From NCBI GenBank assembly GCA_963824645.1, contig CAWGQC010000005.1, forward strand, positions 558,001-622,000: 64,000 nucleotides of DNA, given 5' to 3'. Below are positions 7,167-15,045 of this stretch, piece by piece. Every line of letters begins with the position of its first letter. Within the stretch, counting starts at the first letter, position 1. The notes under the pieces were generated by a model that did not search any database, was not told the origin of the DNA, and saw nothing but the letters and a program-made list of their open reading frames with translations. The DNA is from Bog-756 sp963824645. Its GTDB lineage: Bacteria; Actinomycetota; Acidimicrobiia; Acidimicrobiales; RAAP-2. A program made the position numbers and the translations under genes.

Positions 7167-8852
7167 TCATCCGCCCGACGAGACGGTGATCGACAACGCG
7201 GCGGTAGCCGTGTACCGGGTGTGGGGCTTTGTCGTGGTTGGTGAGTCTCGGACTTCCACCGTGAAGCTCGATGATGTGCTCTTTTTGTCGGGCACACCGG
7301 CGATGACTCCGCTCGACTTCTCGAGTCTCAGCCCGGCTGGCAGCCTTCCCGACCCTTTGGCCAGTCTCCAGACGTAAGGCGGATGCCCGCCGACGGCCGT
7401 CAAAATCGTTGCATAGGACTGGCCCACCACGGCCGGGGGAAGCGCGGTCGTGGTGATCGTCATGTTGGCGATGGCGATCGACAGTTGGACACTGGCCTTC
7501 CACCCATCGGCGTCGGTCGCCTCGACCGTTACGGTCTGGACGCCGGTGGTGGTGGGGTCGCCGGAGATGACCCCGGTCGAGCCGTCGAGAGAGAGCCCGG
7601 CCGGGAGCGAACCCGACGTGATCGACCAGTCGTAAGGAGCTGCGCCGCCATCGGCCGTCAGGGTGGCCGTATAGGGCACGTCGGTGGTACCGCCCGGCAG
7701 CGACGTGGTGGCAACCGAGAACGGTCCTTCGAGGATGAAGGCGCCACCCCCCGAAGGCTCCATGCCCGCCGAGTAGCACACGGTGGCGGAGGGACAGGAA
7801 ATGCCGAACAGGGCTGCGACCCCGGTGGGCAGGGGCTGGGCCGTCCACGTAGTGCCGGCGTCCGAGGTGGTGAGGAGGTCGCCGGCATGAGAGGTGTCAT
7901 CGCCCACGATGTAGCAGGTGCTGGCGGTTGGGCAGGCGATGCCAGCCGTACCCATGCTGCCGGAGGGCAAAGTCTGAACGGTCCATGTAGTGCCGGCGTC
8001 GGCAGTGGTGAGGACCACACCCTCCAGCGAGACATTCTCTCCAACGGCATAGCAGGTCGTGGCCGACGTACAGGCCACGTCGGACAGCCCGTAGAGCCCG
8101 GAAGGCACAGGTTGGACGCTCCACTTCTGGCCACCGTCAGAGGTGGCGAGGACCACCGCGTATCCGGCGCTGTTGGTGCCGACGGCATGACAGACGGCGG
8201 TCGACGTACAGGCGATGGCGGCCGGATAAGACTTTCGTGAACGCAGGGTCTGGACGCTCCAGGTGCTCCCCCCGTCGGTGGTGCCGAGGATCTCCCCGTA
8301 GCCGGCGCTGGACAGCCCAACCGCGTAACAGATGGCGGTGGAGGGACAGTCGATGCCGTAGAGGTCTGCCGCACCGGCCGGGACCGTCTGGGCGGTCCAG
8401 GTACCCCCGGCGTCGGTGGTGGCCAGAATCTCCCCTTGGACCGAGCTGACATAGCCCACGGCAAAGCAGTCGGTAGCCGAGGGACAGCTGATGTAATTGA
8501 TCCCTCCCGTTTGAGCAGGAACCGTCTGAGTGCTCCAGGTGGACCCGGCGTTGGTGGTGCCGAAGATGTCCCCGTATTGCGAGCCGTTGTCACCCGCGGC
8601 GTAACAAGTGCTGGTCGACGTGCAGGTAACGCCAATGGTGTTCGGCACAACCGGGTAGGTGGCGGTCAACTGCCACGGGGACCCGGCGTCCTCCCCCGAG
8701 GTATCCGACGCCGCGGCTCCGTACATCACCCGGCCGGTGGCGACAACCGGTACGGTGCCCGCACCCGCTCCCGGCGACGACAGGCTGGCGACGGCTGTGC
8801 CTACCAGCAGTGCCGCTGCGGCCAACCGCTCGAATCCCGTCCTGATTCCCAT
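7167..8852 (-). CDS. Secreted BNR/Ycf48-like propeller with two He_PIG Ig-like domains
   Basis: The 561-residue protein starts at ATG 8852 (MGIRTGFERLAAAALLVGT), giving a proper signal peptide; the frame continues upstream without one. Residues about 60-385 hold seven repeats, each with a C-x5-C core (for example ISCPSATDCFAVG) followed by an Asp-box-like strand such as TTDGGSTWSVQ. This matches the seven-bladed Ycf48/BNR fold. Two putative Ig (He_PIG) domains follow, with GSLPAGLSLDGSTGVISG and RLPAGLRLEKSSGVIAG. The paired cysteine inside every blade is unusual for bacterial BNR proteins and suggests seven disulfides. Function beyond extracellular binding cannot be assigned. Confidence 0.87.
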   Translation of the reverse strand: MGIRTGFERLAAAALLVGTAVASLSSPGAGAGTVPVVATGRVMYGAAASDTSGEDAGSPWQLTATYPVVPNTIGVTCTSTSTCYAAGDNGSQYGDIFGTTNAGSTWSTQTVPAQTGGINYISCPSATDCFAVGYVSSVQGEILATTDAGGTWTAQTVPAGAADLYGIDCPSTAICYAVGLSSAGYGEILGTTDGGSTWSVQTLRSRKSYPAAIACTSTAVCHAVGTNSAGYAVVLATSDGGQKWSVQPVPSGLYGLSDVACTSATTCYAVGENVSLEGVVLTTADAGTTWTVQTLPSGSMGTAGIACPTASTCYIVGDDTSHAGDLLTTSDAGTTWTAQPLPTGVAALFGISCPSATVCYSAGMEPSGGGAFILEGPFSVATTSLPGGTTDVPYTATLTADGGAAPYDWSITSGSLPAGLSLDGSTGVISGDPTTTGVQTVTVEATDADGWKASVQLSIAIANMTITTTALPPAVVGQSYATILTAVGGHPPYVWRLAKGSGRLPAGLRLEKSSGVIAGVPDKKSTSSSFTVEVRDSPTTTKPHTRYTATAALSITVSSGG

Positions 8853-8973
8853 GGCTGTCACGGCCCCCTCGAAGTTCAACGAGTTTAGCCAACACTCCCC
8901 GCCAGATCGCCCTCTCGATCCGGTGATCGTCACATCACGCCACCGCACAGCGCGACCTGGGTGCTGGAATGGT

Positions 8974-10098
8974 TCAGGGGGAAGGCGACGACCCCGTACC
9001 CAGAAACAGACTCCCTGAGCGGTAGTCGAGGACGACCCAGCCGTAGGCCCTGAGCGCGTCCGATCCCAACAGCCCTTGGGCGGCGGCCGGGGCAGTTGCC
9101 GCCAGGTCGGTCGTGATCAGCCGAGGTGGCAGTGTCACCGAACTGGCGGCCCACGGGCCGCTCCTCACTACCGGGGCGCTCCGCAGGCAGCCGAAGGAGG
9201 TGACCGGCGCGGTCTGTCCGGTCTTCGCCAGTCCCTGCTGAGCGGCTAGCAACCCGGTGATGGCAGAGGTGGAAGCACCGGTGGCAACGGCAAAGGCAAA
9301 GGGACCGCGGCTGTCCAACGTGACCGGAGTCAGCACCGACGTGCCGGCCGCCGAGGTGGTGACATCTACGGGGACCAGTGAGTGCGCCCCGACACCGAGC
9401 AGACCCTGAGGTACAGGGCCAGCAATCGCCCCGGTGACGGCCGTCCCCGGGGCGGAGGCCTGACCTTCCGGGCCGGCGACGGTGAGGCGTTGAGTGGCGT
9501 AGTCGATGCGAATGGAGCCGAAGCGGCTGAGCACATCCGAGCCGAGTAGACCCACCGGTTGCCCCTCGAGCCCGAAGCCGGGCATCCGCACCACCGAAAC
9601 CGACTGCCCGGTCAGTCCGATGGGTCCGATCGACCACCGGTGCACCGAATCGTGGAGCACAACCACCGTGCACCCGGGCTGACGGAGCACACCGACGGGC
9701 GCGTCGGCGGCCAGGTGCACGTGGTCCAGAAAATGGGTGTCGAACAGGGTCAAGGGAGCACCGGTATCGACCACGAAGGGGAACGGTCCAGCTCCGTCGA
9801 CGCACATCGAAACCAGCACCCTGACGCCTGCACCCTCACGCTCGACCCGTAACGGGACCGCAGTTGGACCGGTGGGCGGACCAGCGGGTAGCGAACACGT
9901 CGCTCCCGGGGTGTTCAGCGTCGGAGGTGCCGGCGCCGCCGCCGGGGGCGATGTGCTGCAACCCACCAGCCAAAGGGGAAGGGTCGTAGCCACCACCAGA
10001 AGGGCCAAAGCTTGTCCAGTGCGGATACGCCGACGGATGGGCGCATGTGGCGCACACGCCCTCAGCCCCGGTTCCCTCCTAAATCTCTCGGTGCCCAT
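8974..10098 (-). CDS. Lipoprotein with duplicated retropepsin-like (aspartyl protease) domains
   Basis: The 374-residue product starts at ATG 10098, five bases after GGAGG. Its signal has a lipobox, LVGC, with Cys47 as the probable lipidated residue. Two similar domains follow. The first has the aspartyl protease signature VVDTGAP with Asp111 and a later GLLGSDVLSRFG flap-side motif. The second repeats PFAFAVATGAS and GLLGSDALRAYG, but its catalytic Asp is replaced by Ala272. Pepsin-like and retropepsin-like enzymes need two Asp, from two lobes or two subunits. This protein may pair domain 1 in trans or be a binding-only relative. It follows no clear operon. Confidence 0.82.
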   Translation of the reverse strand: MGTERFRREPGLRACAPHAPIRRRIRTGQALALLVVATTLPLWLVGCSTSPPAAAPAPPTLNTPGATCSLPAGPPTGPTAVPLRVEREGAGVRVLVSMCVDGAGPFPFVVDTGAPLTLFDTHFLDHVHLAADAPVGVLRQPGCTVVVLHDSVHRWSIGPIGLTGQSVSVVRMPGFGLEGQPVGLLGSDVLSRFGSIRIDYATQRLTVAGPEGQASAPGTAVTGAIAGPVPQGLLGVGAHSLVPVDVTTSAAGTSVLTPVTLDSRGPFAFAVATGASTSAITGLLAAQQGLAKTGQTAPVTSFGCLRSAPVVRSGPWAASSVTLPPRLITTDLAATAPAAAQGLLGSDALRAYGWVVLDYRSGSLFLGTGSSPSP

Positions 10099-10275
10099 CA
10101 ATCCTCCGTCTCACCCACCATCGACATCATTGTCGACGCCGGGGGAGCCCGGAAAGGATGGTCCCGATCGGGACTCTCACAGAACTCGCATTCACTGGCG
10201 GCCAGATCGAGCTGCCCGACAACGACCGATGCGACTCAACGACGGGGTCAGGGGACAGCACGAGGACGGGGCATA

Positions 10276-10309
10276 CGACGAGGACGGGGCCGAAGCCCCG
10301 TCCTCGTCG
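10276..10309 (-). terminator. UUCG-loop terminator of the secreted-protein gene at 10356
   Basis: A 15-bp perfect stem with loop CGAA on the plus strand, which is TTCG on the coding strand. It starts 46 bases past the stop. A 39-base sequence covering it recurs identically exactly 1200 bases away, at 11476. Confidence 0.85.
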
Positions 10310-10355
10310 GTACGGCATGCCCGCAGTTGCGGGCCGAATCCTTGCTTGGTGCTTC

Positions 10356-11018
10356 CTAGCCCAAAGTCACCGACGGTGGGCTGGGGGCGGTGGTCAGATC
10401 AATGGTGGAGAGGCCCTTCTTGCTCTCACAGCTCGTGATCAGCGCGGCACCGGTCTCCTTGGTCAATCCGGTGGTGGCATCGCTGGCACCGGCGTTGGTG
10501 CCCTGGAAGGAGCCCGATGGCGCTCCGTTCGGGGTGGCGCCGGGGATGGCGAAGGTGACGTAGCCGCTATCGGGTCCGCTGGTCAGGAGCGTACCGGTGA
10601 ACGACGTGGGGTGGATCACGCTATTGCCCGAGGACAGCTTGGGGGTCGTCGTCCACTTGGTGGTGAGCGTTCCGCTTTCTCCAGAGCCGCCGGTGCCTTC
10701 TGCGAGCTCCGCACACCCGTTCTCTCCCGCAGTGCGGGTGCTGGTGAGAGTGCCGGCCACACTGGCCTTGGTCACCGTCACGCCGTCACTGGTGGTGCAA
10801 CCGGACAGGGTGGCTTTGATGGTGATCTTCGAGGGTCCTGCGACCTCGTTGGCGCTGATCGCCGGCTTGATCTTCACTGAGCCAGAAATCCCGTTACACG
10901 CCACCGTGGCGTTGGTGGCGTCGACCTTGGAGGTGGCGCCGGCACTCCCGCCGACAGCAGCAATGAAGCTGAGCGGCATGGCGGTCGCTGCCGCGATTAA
11001 CAATACCTTGCGTAGCAT
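10356..11018 (-). CDS. Small secreted four-cysteine protein, paralog family member 2
   Basis: The 220-residue protein starts at ATG 11018 (MLRKVLLIAAATAMPLSF) directly after AAAGGAG; a longer frame upstream has no signal peptide. The signal probably ends near GSAGA. It shares with the 11548-12204 protein the signal region, VACNGISG, SGC, NGCAEL, the block TLTTKW-(ST)-TTPKLSSG, SFQGT, and a C-terminal SCESKKGL. Four Cys are conserved across all three paralogs. The closeness to the neighbour and the identical terminator indicate a tandem duplication. No known domain was recognised. An extracellular structural or adhesive role is only inferred. Confidence 0.78.
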   Translation of the reverse strand: MLRKVLLIAAATAMPLSFIAAVGGSAGATSKVDATNATVACNGISGSVKIKPAISANEVAGPSKITIKATLSGCTTSDGVTVTKASVAGTLTSTRTAGENGCAELAEGTGGSGESGTLTTKWTTTPKLSSGNSVIHPTSFTGTLLTSGPDSGYVTFAIPGATPNGAPSGSFQGTNAGASDATTGLTKETGAALITSCESKKGLSTIDLTTAPSPPSVTLG

Positions 11019-11050
11019 GTGTGCTCCTTTTTCTCCCCACGTTTCCGTGG
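11019..11050 (-). promoter_or_regulatory. 5' UTR hairpin with GAAA loop plus Shine-Dalgarno
   Basis: On the coding strand CCACG-GAAA-CGTGG (11050-11037) forms a GNRA-capped stem. A purine-rich tract and AAAGGAG follow, then the ATG at 11018. The element has direct counterparts ahead of both paralogs. Confidence 0.6.
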
Positions 11051-11475
11051 TGTGGTCAGGCGACGCTTTGCCCCCGACGTGATGGTCAACCGATCCCGAC
11101 GAACGCGCCACGGCGACATTGATTTTCACAATGGCCCCTTTGCGCGGCGCCAACCGAGTCGGCATGCAATGGTCAAACCAGAACGGTAGGCAGTGTGCGA
11201 ACTCGCATCCCCCACTGACGACCCCCCTGGCTCGACATCCTCGACCCTAACGGGATCGACCGGTGGATACAACGCACGATTTCCTTTTTCACGGACCGAC
11301 CCAGGTCCGCGATGGGGCGGAAACCGCTCAATCCGCAGTTCAGAGGCATGAATAAGCCTGCTGATGATCGGATCACCGATATCTATGATTTTTTATGGAC
11401 GGCGAGGGGCCATGGGCGGCACGGATGGGGACAGCCCAGTTCGGCGGTTCGACCGGCCGAAGGAGCGGGCCGACG
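11051..11475. other. Gene-free spacer between the two tandem secreted-protein genes
   Basis: No convincing coding sequence was found. The stretch must carry the promoter of the leftward gene starting at 11018. A short dyad ATCGG-ATCA-CCGAT (11367-11380) is followed by an AT-rich run near 11381-11397. I cannot assign a promoter with confidence. Confidence 0.4.
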
Positions 11476-11509
11476 CGACGAGGACGGGGCCGAAGCCCCG
11501 TCCTCGTCG
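11476..11509 (-). terminator. UUCG-loop terminator of the secreted-protein gene at 11548
   Basis: A 15-bp stem with loop CGAA on the plus strand (TTCG on the coding strand), identical over about 39 bases to the terminator at 10276. It starts 38 bases past the stop codon. Confidence 0.85.
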
Positions 11510-11547
11510 GTACGACTGACCCAATACTCAGGGGAGTGAAGCAGGTG

Positions 11548-12204
11548 TCAGCCGAAGAATGCCGCTACCGGTGCACCGCTACCGGTCACCGGGACGAGCG
11601 AGAGGCTCTTGATACCTGACTTGCCGGCGCAGGACTTACCGAGAGCGGTGACCGTCTGCTTGGACTGAGCAGCCGTGCTGCCGCTGGCTCCACTGTCGGT
11701 TCCTTGGAAGGATCCGGTAGCGCTGTCGGGGGTGCTGCCCGGGATCTGGAACTCGGCATTGGTCCCGTCGGGGGCAACACCGCCCTGGACGCTGTGGATG
11801 GTGACCACGCTGCTACCGGACGACAGTTTGGGGGTTGTCGACCACTTGGTGGTCAGGGTGCCGCTCTCGGTATTGCTGCCGAGCAGAGAGGCACACCCGT
11901 TGGCCGAGGTGATCGTGTCGGAGAAGCTGCCCTTGACCGTGCCGTCCTTGACGGTCAGCCCGGTGGCGTTGGACGTACACCCGGTCAGCTTGGCCTTTAT
12001 CGTGGTGACCTCGGTGGCGCCCACCGTCTCATTCTCACTGATGGGTGGGCTGAACTTGGCCGTTCCCTTCAGCCCCGTGCAGGTCGCCGTGTTGGTGGTG
12101 GCGTTTATTGTCGGCGCACTGGCACCGGCGATGGTGCCGGTGGCCGCGATCATGCTCACGGGCAGGGCGGCTGCGGCCGCGACGATTAGAACCTTGCGAA
12201 ACAT
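11548..12204 (-). CDS. Small secreted four-cysteine protein, paralog family member 3
   Basis: The 218-residue protein starts at ATG 12204 (MFRKVLIVAAAAALPVSM) after AAGGAG; the longer frame to 12381 adds no signal-like sequence. The signal probably ends near AGASA. Mature features are TATCTGLKG, TGCTS, NGCASL, TLTTKW followed by STTPKLSSG, SFQGT and KSCAGKSGI, aligning along their length with the protein at 10356-11018. It was therefore likely created by the same duplication. Its upstream region contains the AT-rich paired TTGGA array at 12585-12733, which the other tandem copy lacks, so regulation probably differs. Confidence 0.78.
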   Translation of the reverse strand: MFRKVLIVAAAAALPVSMIAATGTIAGASAPTINATTNTATCTGLKGTAKFSPPISENETVGATEVTTIKAKLTGCTSNATGLTVKDGTVKGSFSDTITSANGCASLLGSNTESGTLTTKWSTTPKLSSGSSVVTIHSVQGGVAPDGTNAEFQIPGSTPDSATGSFQGTDSGASGSTAAQSKQTVTALGKSCAGKSGIKSLSLVPVTGSGAPVAAFFG

Positions 12205-12238
12205 ACGTGCTCCTTCTTTTCTTCCCGCGTTGCCGCGG
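12205..12238 (-). promoter_or_regulatory. 5' UTR hairpin with GCAA loop plus Shine-Dalgarno
   Basis: On the coding strand CCGCG-GCAA-CGCGG (12238-12225) forms a GNRA-capped stem, followed by a purine tract and AAGGAG ahead of ATG 12204. The sequence differs from the paralog at 11037-11050 but the structure and spacing are kept, as expected for selection on RNA shape. Confidence 0.6.
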
Positions 12239-12903
12239 TAATCGGTGGGTGACGGATGTGCCCCCCAAACGGACAGCCCGACCCGATACACCGGCACCTG
12301 ATACCCCAAGGACGTCAGTTCCGAGCGGGTCGGATTGAGCTTTCTGCATCCCGAAGGACTGACGATCCAGCTGCACCTCAACCTCGACGTGCCATCCCCG
12401 CTGAATTCATTCCCCGGTACTACGTACGTTAACGTTTATCATCCCGGGATTCAAGAGCTTTATCGAGGATTATCTGTGACATTTTTGTGTCGGAGCAATT
12501 GTCTATATCCGTCCCTCTATCTTGACGGATTCGGGACGCATTCTGAAGGATTCCTAAGAACCAGCTGGGAGTTCGTCTGATCTCTTGGAGAGGGCTTGGA
12601 ACCAATTGCCGCATGGTCAGCCATGTCATTAATTCAAATAGATACGATTTATTGGAATAACCTTGGAATTAATTGTACTTCTTATCGGATGTTTATTTTA
12701 GTCATTACTTGGAATTACATTGGAACCAATTTGCGACGGCAATCGCCGCTGGCCGGCCCACCCCTGGGCTTCTCGGGTGCGGCCCGCCTGCCTGCGCCCG
12801 TCAATCCGACCGGGGCGGTCACCGCCGTCCGGCCCAATGTCACGGCACGGCAACGTAGGGCGGTGGGCGTCGGCGTGGCCGGGACGTCAGCCCGATCGGA
12901 CTG
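12239..12903. other. AT-rich gene-free region between secreted protein and ligA
   Basis: No coding sequence is supported here; rightward open frames are shadows running into antisense ligA. Base composition shifts sharply to AT-rich between about 12420 and 12745, then returns to high GC. It contains the paired TTGGA repeats listed separately. The change in composition suggests a regulatory or acquired segment. Confidence 0.5.
12585..12733. repeat. Three copies of a 24-25 bp paired TTGGA element
   Basis: Copies lie at 12585-12608, 12652-12675 and 12709-12733. Each reads TTGGA, six variable bases, then TTGGAAYYAATTG (the third has one extra T). The two TTGGA cores in each copy are exactly 11 bp apart, one helical turn, as for a dimeric or cooperative DNA-binding protein. 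The copies start 67 and 57 bp apart. They lie about 380-530 bases upstream of the leftward secreted-protein gene and downstream of ligA. Confidence 0.65.
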
Positions 12904-15009
12904 TCAGTCCGACGCCGGTCCCGGTTCGGGGAGCTTCCCGGTGTTGAGCAGTTCCTCGAATCCGTCGGCGCCGATGATGGCCACGCCCAGCTGTTCGGCC
13001 TTGCTCAGCTTGGACGCTCCGGGGGCCTCCCCCACCACCAGGGCAAAGGTCTTCTTCGACACCGACCCGGGCGATTTACCCCCCCGGGCCAGGATCGCCT
13101 CTTCGGCCTCCTCCCGGGTGTATCCCTGGAGGGCCCCACTGACCACGACCGACTTGTCCGCCAAGGTCTGGAGCAGCTCGGAGGCCGGTCCGGCCGTGCC
13201 GGCACCCGGCTCGATCAGGTTGACGCCGGACGACCGGAGCCGCTCGACCATCGATCGGTTGACTGGCGAACCGAACCACCGGACCACACTGGCGGCGATG
13301 ATCGGCCCGACACCGTCGACCACGGCCAGTTCGGATTCGTCGGCCCCCATGATCTCGTCGATCGTCCCGAGGGCCCGAGCCAGGGCGATCGACCCGACCT
13401 GGCCCAGGTGGCGTATTCCGAGCCCGACCAGAAGGCGACTGAGTGGCCGGGACCGCGACTCGTCGATGGCCCCGAGCAGGTTGGCGACGGACAACGTGGC
13501 AAAGCCTTCGAGCCCCTCGAAGGTGGCCGCCGTGAACGAGTACAGATCGGCCACGTCGTCGAGGAGTCGCTGGTCGACCAGCAGTTGCACCCGCTGCTCG
13601 CCCAACCCCTCGATGTCCATGGCCGAACGGGAGGCGAAGTGGGCGATGCGCTGCACACGCTGCTGCGGACAGTCCAGATTGGTGCAGAAGGTGTCGCTCT
13701 CACCGGGCAGGCGCTCCAGCGGCGCCCCGCAGCTCGGGCACTCGGTCGGGAACACCCATCGTCGGCGGCGACGCTGTTTGGTGGTGCTGGCCACCGGGCC
13801 CACCACCTCGGGGATCACATCGCCGGCCTTGCGGACCACGACAGTGTCGCCGGGCCGCACGTCTTTGGCCCGCACCTGGTCCTCGTTGTGGAGGGTGGCC
13901 AACGAGACGGTCGAGCCCCCCACGAACACCGGCTCCAGCACGGCAAAAGGGGTGGCCTTTCCTGTCCGGCCAATGGAGACGGCGATCCCCTTCAGGAGCG
14001 TGGTGCGCTCCTCCGGCGGAAACTTGTAGGCGACGGCCCACCGGGGAGCCCGGGACGTGGCCCCGAGCTGTCGCTGCAGGGCGATGTCATCGACTTTGAC
14101 CACCACACCGTCGATCTCGTAGTCGAGGGCATGTCGGCCTTCCTCCCACCGGCGGCAGAAAGCCAGAGCGTCCGTCAGTCCGTGGACGATTTGGCGCTGC
14201 GGGTTGACGGGCAAGCCGGCCTGGTCCAGCCAGTCCAGGGTGGCTGCATGGGTGGGAGCCAGAAGGTCCGGAAGCGGCGGGGCATCGGTACCGCCCGAGC
14301 GGGTGCCCCGCTCGAGGTCGCCCACCTGGTAGGCCCAAAACGAGAGGGCCCGTGACGCGGTGATCGACGAGTCCTTCTGACGGAGGGACCCGGCCGCCGA
14401 ATTGCGTGGGTTGACGAACAGCCGCTCGCCGACCTCGGCCTGATGACGGTTGAGCTTCTCGAAGGCCGACCGGGGCATGTAGACCTCGCCCCGCACTTCG
14501 ATCAACGAAGGCGGAGGACCGACGTCCGGTCGGAGCTGGTGGGGGATGTCGACGATGGTGGCGACATTGGCGGTGACATCCTCACCGGTGCGACCGTCCC
14601 CACGGGTGGCCGCCTGCACGTAGCGGCCGTTGCGGTAGGTGAGGGAGATGGCCAGACCGTCGATCTTGAGCTCGCACACGAAGGCGGTGTCGGCCGGGAT
14701 CTGCTTGGCCAGTCGGTCGGCCCACGCCTGCAGTTCGTCGGCGCTGAAGGCGTTGTCGAGGCTCATCATCGGGACCCGGTGACTGACCGGAGCAAAGAGG
14801 GTCGACGGCGGCGACCCGACCGTCGTGGTGGGGGACCCCGGGACCACCAGATCGGGATGGTCGGCCTCGATGTCCCGCAACTGGCGCACCAATTGGTCGA
14901 ACTCGGCATCAGTGATCTCCGGATCATCGAGACGGTGGTAGCGGTCGTTGTGGTGGGCGATGAGCTCCCGCAACTCCTCGACGCGTCCCACCGGATCAGA
15001 CGGGGTCAA
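12904..15009 (-). CDS. ligA: NAD+-dependent DNA ligase LigA
   Basis: LigA seals nicks with NAD+ during replication and repair. Visible are the N-terminal Ia-type helices (HHNDRYHRLDDPEITDAEFDQL; the run is given here only as a landmark at about residues 19-40), the adenylation lysine in CELKIDG (Lys115 from this start), the OB region, a four-Cys zinc finger (CPSCG then CTNLDC), helix-hairpin-helix repeats and a C-terminal BRCT domain. Length is about 701 residues, normal for the family. I favour TTG 15009, five bases after GGAGGG; a GTG at 15036 would add nine residues but has no clear ribosome site. It is last in the cysteine desulfurase-mnmA-ligA run. Confidence 0.95.
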   Translation of the reverse strand: MTPSDPVGRVEELRELIAHHNDRYHRLDDPEITDAEFDQLVRQLRDIEADHPDLVVPGSPTTTVGSPPSTLFAPVSHRVPMMSLDNAFSADELQAWADRLAKQIPADTAFVCELKIDGLAISLTYRNGRYVQAATRGDGRTGEDVTANVATIVDIPHQLRPDVGPPPSLIEVRGEVYMPRSAFEKLNRHQAEVGERLFVNPRNSAAGSLRQKDSSITASRALSFWAYQVGDLERGTRSGGTDAPPLPDLLAPTHAATLDWLDQAGLPVNPQRQIVHGLTDALAFCRRWEEGRHALDYEIDGVVVKVDDIALQRQLGATSRAPRWAVAYKFPPEERTTLLKGIAVSIGRTGKATPFAVLEPVFVGGSTVSLATLHNEDQVRAKDVRPGDTVVVRKAGDVIPEVVGPVASTTKQRRRRRWVFPTECPSCGAPLERLPGESDTFCTNLDCPQQRVQRIAHFASRSAMDIEGLGEQRVQLLVDQRLLDDVADLYSFTAATFEGLEGFATLSVANLLGAIDESRSRPLSRLLVGLGIRHLGQVGSIALARALGTIDEIMGADESELAVVDGVGPIIAASVVRWFGSPVNRSMVERLRSSGVNLIEPGAGTAGPASELLQTLADKSVVVSGALQGYTREEAEEAILARGGKSPGSVSKKTFALVVGEAPGASKLSKAEQLGVAIIGADGFEELLNTGKLPEPGPASD

Positions 15010-15045
15010 CCCAACCCTCCCCGGACCGGAGTCCACCGGGGCCGG

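Noticed and set aside
12596..14029. Rightward 477-codon frame spanning the AT-rich region and antisense ligA
   Set aside because: It is Ser/Arg-rich and mostly complementary to ligA; no signal or domain is visible.
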